Shown: positions 51,486 through 60,135, counted from the first letter of the stretch. The stretch is DNA of 64,000 bases from Rhodoferax sp. (GCF_028715765.1 NZ_JAQURE010000001.1:1-64000), one strand, 5' to 3'. A program made the numbers and translations. Notes: generated by a model not told the origin, from the letters alone.

Positions 51486-52103
51486 CTAGCCGTTGTGGCC
51501 AAACCGGGTGCCAGCCAGCTTGATGCCCCACAACAGCTCAACCCACGCCGGGTTGTTGAGCAGGGGCTCACCTTGCAAGATCAGCCAGTAGCCTGTGTCA
51601 TCCACCCAAAAAGGGATGAACGCATGGTCTGGCAAAAGAAATTCCGGGTCTGAATGAAACGCCACGTAACCCGATGCACCCATCCAGCCACGTTTGGCTT
51701 GGCGCTTGGCATAGTCAGAAAAGTCTGCGGCAGCGGCTGAGAGAACGTCAGCATGTTCTTGGGTCACGCCCGCGCGCCCCAAGCAAAATCCTTCTTGCGA
51801 TGCCAACACAGCGCTGCGCTGAGCTGACAGCGCGGCAATCACATGTTGTAAAAAATCGTCCAGTTTGGCGTCTGGCCCTTGCAGCGGGCGTGCCAGGGTT
51901 TGGATCCAACCAGAGGCCTGCAGGTCAGCCACTTGGGAGAGATTGAGGTTGGCGAGTTGCATCCAACTTTCACGCGCCAAAGCACGCTCACCCGTGAGCA
52001 ACATTTGCAACGCCTGTGCCGGGGCATCAGGCGGGTTCGCGCCAAAGGCGCGCAAGCCGCCTGCAGGTGTCAACATCAACCAATCAGAGGCAAGGTGTGT
52101 CAT
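51486..52103 (-). CDS. Hypothetical protein with a probable roadblock-like C-terminal domain
   Basis: The 205-residue cytosolic protein is not one I recognise. Its C-terminal half (about 95-200) reads AVLASQEGFCLGRAGVTQEH and then a helix, parallel to SALISTDGLMIASALP of the roadblock/LC7 protein at 54838, so a roadblock-like fold is likely. The N-terminal part (about 38-80) looks like a winged helix (ANLNLSQVADLQASGWIQTL). It is the last gene of the operon, 45 bp after the receiver-like gene. Both domain calls are by eye and need profile searches. Confidence 0.6.
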   Translation of the reverse strand: MTHLASDWLMLTPAGGLRAFGANPPDAPAQALQMLLTGERALARESWMQLANLNLSQVADLQASGWIQTLARPLQGPDAKLDDFLQHVIAALSAQRSAVLASQEGFCLGRAGVTQEHADVLSAAAADFSDYAKRQAKRGWMGASGYVAFHSDPEFLLPDHAFIPFWVDDTGYWLILQGEPLLNNPAWVELLWGIKLAGTRFGHNG

Positions 52104-52148
52104 AGCGGTCTAAAAAAAGGAAAGAAAACAGGGCCGAATCGCAAAGCT

Positions 52149-52988
52149 TCAGGCTTTAAAACGAAACTTGGCCAAGAGGTCGTGTAAAAAAACATCAAGG
52201 TCGATGATGCGCATGGCCAATCGCTCGGCACGCTCCTCTGCTTCATCAACTTCCAACGTCCGAAAGGTCACGGCTGCCGCCAAGGCATTGCTTTGACAGA
52301 CACTTGCAATCACTTGCAGAGGAATGTTGGTGGCGGCCCAATGGCCAGCGGGATTCACAATCAAAAAGTTCTGCACCGTGAACCGCGCCTCAAACGGACG
52401 CTGCGTAGCAATGCCTTCAGAGATTCGCCGTAAAAAAACCCACGGGTTGACGGACGCATCAGCCAACAATGACGCCAACGCTTCGCTGCCCCCTCCCGCT
52501 GCAGGACTGGATGACACGTCAGGCGAATGCGGCGTGTCAAGCACCTGAGGCAGTTGCATGTGAGCATGGGGCACTGCAACGGACGCCGGTGGTTGCTGAA
52601 CCAACCCAGTGGCACGAGGCAACGCCGGACGGTTGGCAAACTGCAAAAGCACCTCGCGCATGCGCATGGCACCATAGGGTTTTGAGAGCAAAACACAGTC
52701 ATTGAGAGCTTGAGTAGCTATCAAATTTGACCATGAGCGGTCGTGTGCTGAGACCAGCAACACGGCGGGTTTTGACCCCAACAAGGTGTTGAGTTGAGTC
52801 AGATTCTGCTCATTGCCCTCTGCCCAACCAAGAGCTGCCATGTCGATGATGCAGACATCAGCTTCGTTCAGCGTGGTGTCTTGGCGAGCAGGAACGTGTT
52901 CCCAGTGCCAATTTGACAGGTTTTTCTGCATGAAAAAGTCAAACACAGCCGCATCTCTGACCGACATACCCAGCACTTTGAGCCTCAT
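52149..52988 (-). CDS. Receiver-like protein with novel C-terminal domain
   Basis: The 279-residue protein has an N-terminal response-regulator receiver fold (about 1-115): likely phosphorylation site D49 (DVCIIDM), S80 (VLLVSAHD) and K103 (LLSKPYG). The usual acidic pair near the N-terminus is weak, so phosphorylation is uncertain. A linker rich in Pro, Ser and His (about 118-170) leads to a domain of about 110 residues (FEARFTVQNFLIVNPAGHWA...) that I do not recognise. It overlaps the preceding gene by 4 bp. A short family A-like half-repeat lies at 52701-52728. Confidence 0.7.
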   Translation of the reverse strand: MRLKVLGMSVRDAAVFDFFMQKNLSNWHWEHVPARQDTTLNEADVCIIDMAALGWAEGNEQNLTQLNTLLGSKPAVLLVSAHDRSWSNLIATQALNDCVLLSKPYGAMRMREVLLQFANRPALPRATGLVQQPPASVAVPHAHMQLPQVLDTPHSPDVSSSPAAGGGSEALASLLADASVNPWVFLRRISEGIATQRPFEARFTVQNFLIVNPAGHWAATNIPLQVIASVCQSNALAAAVTFRTLEVDEAEERAERLAMRIIDLDVFLHDLLAKFRFKA

Positions 52989-53578
52989 GCCTGCTCCATG
53001 GATTGCTCTAGTTGTTGGCTGGTCAAATTCCAGTCTTCGGGTAACTCAGGCGACTGCGCCAGCATGGCACGGCGCGCCAGCATGAAGGCCAAGTTGTCAT
53101 GGCAGGTGATGCAGTGGTGCAAAAAAGCTTGCAGGGCTTCTTGGCGATTGGCCGCCATGTCTGCCATGGCTTGGGCGGCTAACAGCCGGGAATCATCCAC
53201 ACTGCAGCGTCTGGCACGGGTGCTGATGTCTGCCGAAGCGGTGGCCAGCACGCTCCAGCGGGTGGCCAATGCGGTGATGGGCGCAAGTGCCGGCGACATC
53301 ACCTGCGACTCAAACCAGCGCACCACGTGCGTGGCAAGGCGCGCCCGCGCCAGCTCCAGCGCGCCGCGTTTCATGACGGATTGCGTGGTGCCAAATGCCA
53401 TGAACAAATCTGCCAAAACACCTTGAGCAGGTTCTGCACCAGGCAAAGCCAAAGCCGCGTGCAAACGAGCCAGGTGAGCACTGACATCTTGGTGATTTTG
53501 CACAATGCGTCGCGCAGTTCGGCGCATTTCTTGGCGTGCCAATTTCAATGGATCGCTGGGCGTTGTGTGCACGCTCAT
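52985..53578 (-). CDS. All-helical hypothetical protein with a CxxCH motif
   Basis: This 197-residue protein is nearly all helical, with no signal peptide or membrane segment, and I do not recognise it. Near the C-terminus it has HHCITCHDNLAF (C156, C159, H160), a CxxCH like that of c-type cytochromes. Since it appears cytosolic, heme attachment is unlikely and metal binding is the simpler reading. It lies 5 bp after the PhnD-like gene and overlaps the receiver-like gene by 4 bp, so it belongs to the six-gene operon. Confidence 0.6.
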   Translation of the reverse strand: MSVHTTPSDPLKLARQEMRRTARRIVQNHQDVSAHLARLHAALALPGAEPAQGVLADLFMAFGTTQSVMKRGALELARARLATHVVRWFESQVMSPALAPITALATRWSVLATASADISTRARRCSVDDSRLLAAQAMADMAANRQEALQAFLHHCITCHDNLAFMLARRAMLAQSPELPEDWNLTSQQLEQSMEQA

Positions 53579-53583
53579 GGGGC

Positions 53584-54333
53584 TTAATCCAGCAAGGTGT
53601 CCATCAGGTCAATCATGAATTCAGCTTGCTCTTGATCCATGGCCTCAAAGCCATCCACCAAACCTAACGCCTCTAAAACCTCGGTGTCACCCGGCTTTTG
53701 CCCAAGCTCCAAAAAAGCTTTTTCAATGGCCGGAAGGTCAGCGGCCATGCGCGGATGCGCCAGCAGCACATGAGAGATGTCGTGTATGGCACTTTCCACC
53801 AAGACATGCAGTTGACTGCGTGTCATTTTGGACAGCGAGGCATAGGCATCAGCCAAGAAAAAGGCAGCATCTACCTCGCCCTTGAGTGCTTTGCGCGCGG
53901 CAGCCTGGTAGCTGTCAACCGTAGACCAAACCACCTGGGCTTCGGTCACATCTGCGGGTTCAAGCAAGCGCAAGCCAATGAGCTTGACATCGCGGTTTTC
54001 AGTCAGGGCAATGCGGCAACCGGGCTTGAGGTCTTCAATGGCGTGGATGCCCGACGTCATGGCGGTGGCGATCACCATTTCATCAAAGCGTTTGGCCGGG
54101 CGCGCAAAGGGTTGATAGCCTTGCGTGCGAATCATGTCAACGGCATCAAAGGGGTTGGCATACACCAGGTCGGTTTGGCCAGCTGCCAACACCTCTAATT
54201 GTTCGTGCGCCGAGGCGGGGGTGACCAAATGCAAATGAATGCCCGAGCGGCGTTGCAAAGTGGTGTTGAGCATGTGCCAGCCGGCAAAGCGCTCTGGCGA
54301 GAAATCTGGCGCAATTAAAAATTGAAGGGTCAT
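53584..54333 (-). CDS. Cytoplasmic PhnD-like (phosphate/phosphonate-binding fold) protein
   Basis: The 249-residue protein resembles the PhnD/TctC-type solute-binding proteins: FLIAPDFSPERFAGWHMLNT, ALEVLAAGQTDLVYANPFDA-like (QLEVLAAGQTDLVYANPFDA) and AARKALKGEVDAAFFLADAY. It has no signal peptide or lipobox. The start at 54333 overlaps the PAS gene stop by 4 bp (ATGA). A periplasmic binding fold used inside the cell suggests a sensor of a small anion for the operon's signalling proteins. This is inference, and no transporter genes are nearby. Confidence 0.75.
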   Translation of the reverse strand: MTLQFLIAPDFSPERFAGWHMLNTTLQRRSGIHLHLVTPASAHEQLEVLAAGQTDLVYANPFDAVDMIRTQGYQPFARPAKRFDEMVIATAMTSGIHAIEDLKPGCRIALTENRDVKLIGLRLLEPADVTEAQVVWSTVDSYQAAARKALKGEVDAAFFLADAYASLSKMTRSQLHVLVESAIHDISHVLLAHPRMAADLPAIEKAFLELGQKPGDTEVLEALGLVDGFEAMDQEQAEFMIDLMDTLLD

Positions 54334-54824
54334 GATGCGGCCTGTTCTTGACTGCGCCACTGTTGGTATAGGGGAATCAACTCATTGATGCGGGTGCGAG
54401 ACGGCTTACGGCGCACCGAGGTGTAGCCCACAATGACGCCGTTGCGGATGTTGGGCACGGCCGTGGCATACACCCAATAAAACGCACCGTCTTTGCGCAG
54501 GTTTTTGACGTAGCCATGCCATTTTTTACCAGCTGCAACATCGTCCCACAACCCTTTGAAGGCCAGTTTGGGCATGTCTGGGTGACGCAAGATGTGGTGT
54601 GGGGCACCAATGAGCTCATCTCGGGTGTAGCCACTCATTTCGACAAAAGCATCGTTGGCATGGGTGATGATGCCCGCCAGATCGGTGCGCGACACAATCA
54701 ATCGCCCTTCTGGAAAAGCCACTTCGTGGTTCGTGGCGTAAACAGTGCGCGAAGTGCCGTCTGTGTAAATCATCCTGCTTGCGGTGCAAGGCTCTGCAGG
54801 TTGAGCCATATCAGTGATCACCAT
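54330..54824 (-). CDS. Aer-type PAS domain protein
   Basis: The 164-residue soluble protein is a single PAS domain (about 40-140) much like the FAD-binding PAS of the aerotaxis receptor Aer. DLAGIITHANDAFVEMSGYT, APHHILRHPDMPKLAFKGLW and DGAFYWVYATAVPNI are the shared stretches. It lacks the HAMP, membrane and methyl-accepting parts of Aer. A redox or oxygen signal is likely. It is 13 bp after the roadblock gene and coupled to the PhnD-like gene. Confidence 0.85.
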   Translation of the reverse strand: MVITDMAQPAEPCTASRMIYTDGTSRTVYATNHEVAFPEGRLIVSRTDLAGIITHANDAFVEMSGYTRDELIGAPHHILRHPDMPKLAFKGLWDDVAAGKKWHGYVKNLRKDGAFYWVYATAVPNIRNGVIVGYTSVRRKPSRTRINELIPLYQQWRSQEQAAS

Positions 54825-54837
54825 GTCAGCCCTTTGG

Positions 54838-55200
54838 TTAAATCAGCTTGGACAAGGTCTCGGCGGCACGCTTGATGTCCAGAAAGATCAGGCCAAGCTT
54901 GGCGTTGGACTTGGCCAACACGGTTAGCACAGCCTCGGGGCCTGCTGAGCTCATGATGACGTAGCCGCGCTCGCCTTGAATCAAAACTCTGGCAAGCGAA
55001 CCACGTGCCAATTCACGGGCGGTTCGTTCCCCCAAAGACAGCAAAGCGGCCGACATGGCGCCAATGCGGTCTTCATCCATGCCGTGAGGCAAGGCAGAGG
55101 CAATCATCAAGCCGTCAGTGGAAATCAAAGCTGAGGCTTCAATGTCGGCGGTTGAGCCATTCAGGTCTTCCAACGATTGTTGGAACATGTCCGTGCGCAT
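54838..55200 (-). CDS. Roadblock/LC7 domain protein (MglB-like)
   Basis: The 120-residue protein is a complete roadblock/LC7 domain: IEASALISTDGLMIASALPH, AALLSLGERTARELARG and GYVIMSSAGPEAVLTVLAK. In bacteria such proteins (MglB) act on small GTPases such as MglA, but no MglA-like gene is in this window. The ATG at 55200 is chosen for the AAGGA site 7 nt upstream; a GTG two codons earlier is an alternative. It is the first gene of the six-gene operon. Confidence 0.88.
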   Translation of the reverse strand: MRTDMFQQSLEDLNGSTADIEASALISTDGLMIASALPHGMDEDRIGAMSAALLSLGERTARELARGSLARVLIQGERGYVIMSSAGPEAVLTVLAKSNAKLGLIFLDIKRAAETLSKLI

Positions 55201-55219
55201 AAACACATCCTTCGCGTCA

Positions 55220-55260
55220 AATTAAGATTTGTAACAGTGAATTTTGGACTATTGTCAATT
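55220..55260 (-). promoter_or_regulatory. Probable sigma-70 promoter of the roadblock operon
   Basis: On the minus strand a consensus TTGACA (-35) is followed by GTTACA or TACAAA at 17-19 nt (-10). It lies about 25-60 nt before the roadblock start and is the only clear promoter of the six genes. Confidence 0.55.
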
Positions 55261-55295
55261 TTTTCACTGTCTCAACGCTGACAGCGTGACTTTTT

Positions 55296-56015
55296 TTATT
55301 CAAGCCAGTGCGTGAATTCAGCAACAGATGTGCGTGGCGTATGTAATGTGTTGACGACAGCTGCTTCATCGGCATAGCCCAAAGCCATGCCACAGACCAG
55401 CATTTCTTCAGCAGGTGCACCAATGTGTGGCAGGATGATGTTGGCAAAGCCGTTCCAAGCGGCTTGCGGGCAGGTGTGCAGCCCTCTGGCACGTGCGGCC
55501 ACCATGATGTTTTGCAGAAACATGCCGTAATCCAACATGGAGCCACGACCCAAGACGCGGTCGATGGTGAACATCAAACCCACAGGCGCATCAAAAAACC
55601 GAAAGTTGCGCTGATGCTGTGCATGCATTTTGTCTTTGTCACCCTTGCCAATTTCAAGCAAGCCGTAAAGACTCCAGCCGTTTTCGCGGCGTCGGTCAAT
55701 GTAAGGGCTGACCCATTTTTCAGGGTAGTAGTCGTAAGCTTCTTTGTATTGGTGGGCCTTGCTTGGGTCTGCGCGAAGTGCATCGTGGGCGGCGCAGACC
55801 TTGTCTACCAGCAGTTGACGACTTTGGCCTTGAAGCACATACACCTTCCACGGCTGTGTGTTGGTGCCAGATGGGGCGCGGCTGGCCACATCCAGCATGC
55901 TGCGCAACATGTCTGAGGGAACCGCTTGCGGCGTGAAGGCGCGGCATGACATGCGGGAGATGATGGCGGCGTCAACCTCATTGAGGTCTTCTGGGGGCAA
56001 GGGTTGAGTAGGCAT
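55296..56015 (-). CDS. Nitroreductase-family protein
   Basis: The 239-residue FMN-type protein has the nitroreductase marks RMSCRAFTPQAVP (about 21-33; the usual RRSxRxF start), ASRAPSGTNTQPWKVYVL (about 44-61) and the C-terminal MLVCGMALGYAD. It probably reduces nitroaromatics, quinones or flavins with NAD(P)H; its natural substrate is unknown. It is upstream of the roadblock operon on the same strand, with a gap of 95 bp and a promoter between. Confidence 0.9.
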   Translation of the reverse strand: MPTQPLPPEDLNEVDAAIISRMSCRAFTPQAVPSDMLRSMLDVASRAPSGTNTQPWKVYVLQGQSRQLLVDKVCAAHDALRADPSKAHQYKEAYDYYPEKWVSPYIDRRRENGWSLYGLLEIGKGDKDKMHAQHQRNFRFFDAPVGLMFTIDRVLGRGSMLDYGMFLQNIMVAARARGLHTCPQAAWNGFANIILPHIGAPAEEMLVCGMALGYADEAAVVNTLHTPRTSVAEFTHWLE

Positions 56016-56126
56016 AGTTGACTTAAAACGGGTTTGAAATTCTCCGACACATGCGTTTATCAGGTGAATATGTCAGAGTTGTCATGACGCTTGATTTTGC
56101 CAGTCTCAAGCGATTGAGGGCGTGCG

Positions 56127-57560
56127 TTAAGGTTTGCGGTTTTTCATCAAATCGCGCAGCCGTTTGGGCGCAGGTACCAGCGGTGTGCGGCTGCGCGTCC
56201 ACGCACCCTGGTCGCTGGGTGACATGCCGCGCCCACGGCTGATGAACCACGAGGCCAATTTGTAAAGCCCGGATTTGCTGTACACCTGCGACCACATGCC
56301 CCACACCGTGGCAGCGGTCAACGTGCGGGCAGCACCGCTGCCACGCAAGGTGGCCTCTTCAGTTTCGGGTTTGGCTTGTGCTTCACTGCGCAAACGAACC
56401 AGAATGTCAGTGATGGGAATTTTGACCGGGCACACTTCGTTGCACGCACCGCACAAGGTTGAGGCAAATGCCAACGGGTAGGTTTGGTCAAGTCCAAGCA
56501 TGTGCGGCGAGATGATGGCGCCAATGGGACCTGGGTAAGTGGTGCCGTAAGCATGGCCACCAATGCGGGCATAGACAGGGCAGTGGTTCATGCACGCCCC
56601 GCAGCGAATGCATTGCAAGGTAACGCGCAATTCATCATCGGCATAGGCTTGCGTGCGGCCGTTGTCAAGCAGAATCACATGCACCTCTTGCGGGCCATCT
56701 TTTTCATCGGCCTTGCGCGGGCCGCTGATCATGTTGACATAGGTGGTGACCGATTGACCGGTGGCAGAGCGCGTGAGCAAACTCAGCAGGGGTGGCAAGT
56801 GCTCTAGTTTTTGCACCACTTTTTCAATGCCGGTGATGGCAATGTGCACTTTGGGCACTGTGGTGCACATGCGGCCATTGCCCTCGTTTTCTACTAAGCA
56901 GAGGGTGCCGGTTTCGGCAACTGCAAAGTTCACACCCGATAAACCAATGTCTGCTTCGGCAAACTTGCGCCGCAACACACGCCGACCAATTTGAATGAGA
57001 GCGTCCACATCTTCGGTGTAGGTCACGCCCGGCACTTCATCGGCAAACAATTGCGCAATTTCTTGCTTGGTTTTGTGGATGGCCGGCATGATGATGTGCG
57101 AGGGCGTTTCACCCGCCAACTGCACAATGTATTCACCCATGTCAGATTCAAAGGCTTCAATGCCAGCGGCTTCCATAGCATGGTTAAAGCCGACCTCTTC
57201 ACTCACCATGGACTTGCCTTTGATGATGCGTTTGGCATGCACCCGCTGGGCAATCTCCAGGGCAATGGCGTTGGCTTGCGCTGGATTTTCTGCCCAATGC
57301 ACTTGCACCCCATTGGCGGTCAAATTGGCTTCTAACTGCTCTAGCAAACGCGGCAAATTGGCCAAGCTGTAGCGGCGAATAGACGCACCAAGCTCGCGCA
57401 GGCCTTGTAATTCATCTTGCTCGCTGAATTGGGCTCGCCGCTTGGCCTGTAAAAAATCCATGGCGCCACGAAAATTTTTGCGCTGTCCAGGGTTGTCCAG
57501 CACCGCTTTGCTGCGCGCCTTGAAGTCTTCAGCCGGGTGAATATGAATCACTTTGCTCAT
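56127..57560 (-). CDS. lutB: Lactate utilization iron-sulfur protein LutB
   Basis: LutABC oxidises L-lactate to pyruvate. The 477-residue LutB has the LUD domain (about 70-300; IIKGKSMVSEEVGFNHAME) and two [4Fe-4S] motifs, CIRCGACMNHCPVY (about 305-318) and CGACNEVCPVKIP (about 358-370). It starts within the lutC stop (ATGA overlap). It ends with a basic, partly disordered tail of about 60 residues. The order lutA-lutC-lutB differs from the lutABC order of Bacillus. No lactate permease gene lies in the window. Confidence 0.95.
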   Translation of the reverse strand: MSKVIHIHPAEDFKARSKAVLDNPGQRKNFRGAMDFLQAKRRAQFSEQDELQGLRELGASIRRYSLANLPRLLEQLEANLTANGVQVHWAENPAQANAIALEIAQRVHAKRIIKGKSMVSEEVGFNHAMEAAGIEAFESDMGEYIVQLAGETPSHIIMPAIHKTKQEIAQLFADEVPGVTYTEDVDALIQIGRRVLRRKFAEADIGLSGVNFAVAETGTLCLVENEGNGRMCTTVPKVHIAITGIEKVVQKLEHLPPLLSLLTRSATGQSVTTYVNMISGPRKADEKDGPQEVHVILLDNGRTQAYADDELRVTLQCIRCGACMNHCPVYARIGGHAYGTTYPGPIGAIISPHMLGLDQTYPLAFASTLCGACNEVCPVKIPITDILVRLRSEAQAKPETEEATLRGSGAARTLTAATVWGMWSQVYSKSGLYKLASWFISRGRGMSPSDQGAWTRSRTPLVPAPKRLRDLMKNRKP

Positions 57561-58231
57561 GACAGGTCTCCCGTAGATTGACGCAACAAGACGACCAACT
57601 CTTTGGGACCGTGTGCGCCATAAGCCAAAGTTTGTTGAATATCAGCCGTTTTGGAGGGACCACAGATCAGCAAGGCGTTGGTGGGCATGGCGTTTTCCCA
57701 GTGATTGGCCTTCATGGCTGAAAAGAGGTCTGAATGAATGTGGTCCACATCTAGCAAAACAAAATGAACAGAGGGCACCAGCGACATCAACCGAGGTTCA
57801 CTCGGCGTTGGCCAGAGAATCAAACTACCCGTTTCGGCCACCGCACCCATGGCCAAAGTCAATGCAGCATCCACACCGTCAAACAGCAGATCGCGCCAGG
57901 TGTCAATCGGCTGGGTGTATTCAATCAATTTCAGGTCAGGGCAATCGGTGGCTTGCAGTTGTGCACCATGCGGCGTGTCGGTGCCAATCAAAACTTGGCC
58001 AATGCCTTTTTGTTTGGCCAGCTCAACCAGTGTGGCGGTCCAGTTGGCTGGTGTGACTTCATGAATTTCAGTGTGAACGGCTTCTAATGCAGCTTTCAAA
58101 CGCGCTTTGCGCTCAGAGATGTTTTCGTTACGCTGCCGACCTTCAAACCAGGCGGCCACATCAGGCAACGGTGCTGCACTGGGTATTTGAGTTTGTTTTA
58201 AACGACTCAATATGTGTTCACGGGCACTCAT
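57557..58231 (-). CDS. lutC: Lactate utilization protein LutC
   Basis: The 224-residue LUD-domain protein is the third Lut subunit. VLIGTDTPHGAQL, DGVDAALTLAMGAVAETGSL and SLVPSVHFVLLDVDHIH are typical. The ATG at 58231 is preferred to an upstream start because it overlaps the lutA stop (ATGA) and gives the usual MSAREHILSRL N-terminus. It overlaps lutB by 4 bp, so all three genes are translationally coupled. Confidence 0.93.
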   Translation of the reverse strand: MSAREHILSRLKQTQIPSAAPLPDVAAWFEGRQRNENISERKARLKAALEAVHTEIHEVTPANWTATLVELAKQKGIGQVLIGTDTPHGAQLQATDCPDLKLIEYTQPIDTWRDLLFDGVDAALTLAMGAVAETGSLILWPTPSEPRLMSLVPSVHFVLLDVDHIHSDLFSAMKANHWENAMPTNALLICGPSKTADIQQTLAYGAHGPKELVVLLRQSTGDLS

Positions 58232-59079
58232 GCTTTTTCTCCCTGTGTTCTGCGCCATAGGAAAGAAGCCAAATGCTCGCCGGCCAAGCTGACTTGCTTG
58301 CTGCCAGCCAACTCATCTTGTTTAGCTGAACGGCCAGTGATGTTGAGCAAGCAACCACAATCTGCACTGACCACACGTGGCACCCCTGTGGCCTTGATGG
58401 CAGCCACTTTGTCGGTGGCAATGGCTTCCGAAATGTCTGGGTACAACATGGCGAAAGTGCCACCAAAACCGCAACATTCCTCAATACGAGCTTGTTCACG
58501 AACCTCCACGTTGGCCAGACTGTCAAGCAATGCAGCGCTGGTTTCATGTGCACCCATTTGCCGACGGGCATGGCATGAGGTGTGCAAAGCAATGGTGCAA
58601 GGCTCGCCGAGATCTTGATGGTCAAAATTGACCACATGAACCAAAAATTCACTGAGCTCAAACACGCGCTCTGCCAAAGCCACCGCCTTGGCATGCAACA
58701 CCGGGTCGTGGGCAAACAAATGCGGGTAGTGTGAGCGCATCATGCCGCCACAAGACCCAGAGGGCACCACGACCGGCCAGGGTTCTTTGAACAAGTCAAG
58801 TTGCGCCAAGGCCACAGCACGGGCTTCGTCTTGGTAACCGCTGCTGTGTGCAGGTTGACCGCAACAGGTTTGCTGGTCTGGATAGTGCACGCGAATGCCT
58901 TCGCGCTCAAGCAGCTTGACCGTGTCTAAACCAGCTTGAGGTGTAAATTGGTCAATCAAGCAAGTGGCGAACAAATACACATCGGTAGGCTTGGTTGGGT
59001 AAATGCGGTCAGTTAAACCATAGGGATTCAAGGCGTGCTCCAAGTTGTAATTTTTTAACTCATCAATTTTGAAGCACAA
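58228..59079 (-). CDS. lutA: Lactate utilization protein LutA (CCG-domain protein)
   Basis: The 283-residue protein has the two cysteine-rich CCG domains of the LutA/GlpC/HdrB family: TCCGQPAHSSG (about 72-82) and ECCGFGGTFAM (about 195-205), each with further cysteines (PSGSCGG, HTSCHARR, SADCGCLLN). Such domains bind special [4Fe-4S] clusters. The N-terminal 20 residues before DVYLFATC are less certain. It is first in the lutACB operon; upstream sequence is AT-rich and probably holds the promoter. Confidence 0.93.
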   Translation of the reverse strand: MCFKIDELKNYNLEHALNPYGLTDRIYPTKPTDVYLFATCLIDQFTPQAGLDTVKLLEREGIRVHYPDQQTCCGQPAHSSGYQDEARAVALAQLDLFKEPWPVVVPSGSCGGMMRSHYPHLFAHDPVLHAKAVALAERVFELSEFLVHVVNFDHQDLGEPCTIALHTSCHARRQMGAHETSAALLDSLANVEVREQARIEECCGFGGTFAMLYPDISEAIATDKVAAIKATGVPRVVSADCGCLLNITGRSAKQDELAGSKQVSLAGEHLASFLWRRTQGEKA

Positions 59080-59173
59080 CGCAGCTCATGCGCTGTGAAA
59101 TCAAGAAGACCAGGCTGTCATATTTTTCAATATGCAACCGCATTCATCGTCAATTTTGATCAGATTGCATAAA

Positions 59174-59254
59174 TTGTTGCAATGCAACAAAAAATACTTG
59201 CATTGGATCGGGATAACCCTATAATGAAATCATGCTGCAGTGCAACAACATGAG
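59174..59254 (+). promoter_or_regulatory. Promoter and candidate operators of the phasin gene
   Basis: A TTGCAT-N16-TATAAT promoter (59198-59225) is flanked by a 17-bp palindrome TTGTTGCAATGCAACAA (59174-59190) and by TGCTGCAGTGCAACAA (about 59233-59248). TGC/GCA repeats of this kind resemble PhaR-type phasin operators; the regulator is inferred. Confidence 0.6.
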
Positions 59255-59310
59255 CAAATTTGTCTCAGTTCAAATGCAACATCCATTTTTTTACCTCAAG
59301 GAGTCTTAAT

Positions 59311-59853
59311 ATGCTGACCGTAGAACAAATCCTCGCCGCTCAAAAAGCCAATGTCGAAACCCTCTTGGGGCTGACATCCAAAGCATTTGAAGGTGTTGAA
59401 AAAATCGTTGAATTGAATCTGAGCGCTTCCAAAGCTGCTTTGAATGAAACAGGTGAAAACGCCAAAGCTTTGTTGAGCGTGAAAGACGCTCAAGAACTGA
59501 TCGCTTTGCAACAAACCCTGTTGCAACCCTTGGCTGAAAAGACTGCCGCCTACAGCCGTCATTTGTACGAAATTGCCACCAGCACCAGCAGTGAATTCAC
59601 GAAAGCTGTAGAAAGCCAAGCCGCAGAAGCACAAGAAAAATTTGTCAGCTTGATTGATGCAGCATCCAAAAATGCACCTGCCGGATCTGAGTCAGCTGTG
59701 GCTGTCATGAAAAGCGCTGTGGCTGCTGCAAACAATGCACTTGAATCGGTTCAAAAAGCTGTGAAACAAGCCACTGAAGTTGCTGAATCCAACTTCAAAA
59801 CAGTCACAGCCACTGCCACCGCAGCTACAAAACCTGCTGCCAAAAAGCGTTAA
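59311..59853 (+). CDS. phaP: Phasin (PHA granule-associated protein)
   Basis: Phasins coat polyhydroxyalkanoate granules. The 180-residue protein from the ATG at 59311 (AAGGAG site) is all helical, starting [20 protein letters not shown], as in the betaproteobacterial phasin family. [20 protein letters not shown] is the conserved middle. The tail (about 160-180) is rich in Ala and Thr and ends PAAKKR. A longer frame (to 59260) overlaps the promoter region and is rejected. Confidence 0.93.
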   Translation: MLTVEQILAAQKANVETLLGLTSKAFEGVEKIVELNLSASKAALNETGENAKALLSVKDAQELIALQQTLLQPLAEKTAAYSRHLYEIATSTSSEFTKAVESQAAEAQEKFVSLIDAASKNAPAGSESAVAVMKSAVAAANNALESVQKAVKQATEVAESNFKTVTATATAATKPAAKKR

Positions 59854-60017
59854 TGCTTTTTTGACCCTGATTTATTAAAAAAATATGAATTCAGGGGTGT
59901 CGCTCTAAAAACCAAGGGCAAACCCTGAGATACTACATATGAATTTTTGAGGCTTTTAGCCTTTACTGGTTGTCTCCTCGGGTCCTTTCGAAACCTTTTG
60001 GTTCAGGGATCCCTTCA

Positions 60018-60046
60018 GGGCTGGTCGCAAGACCAGCCCTTTTTTT
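60018..60046 (+). terminator. Intrinsic terminator after the phasin gene
   Basis: The 9-bp stem GGGCTGGTC/GACCAGCCC, with a GCAA loop, is followed by seven T. It lies about 165 nt beyond the phasin stop. Confidence 0.88.
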
Positions 60047-60135
60047 ATTTGCACCCAGCATGGGTGTCAACCGACTACCGCAGCAGACAAGCTTGATCCA
60101 AGAGATGTGGAGCACATGGTTTTCAGTAAACTCTT

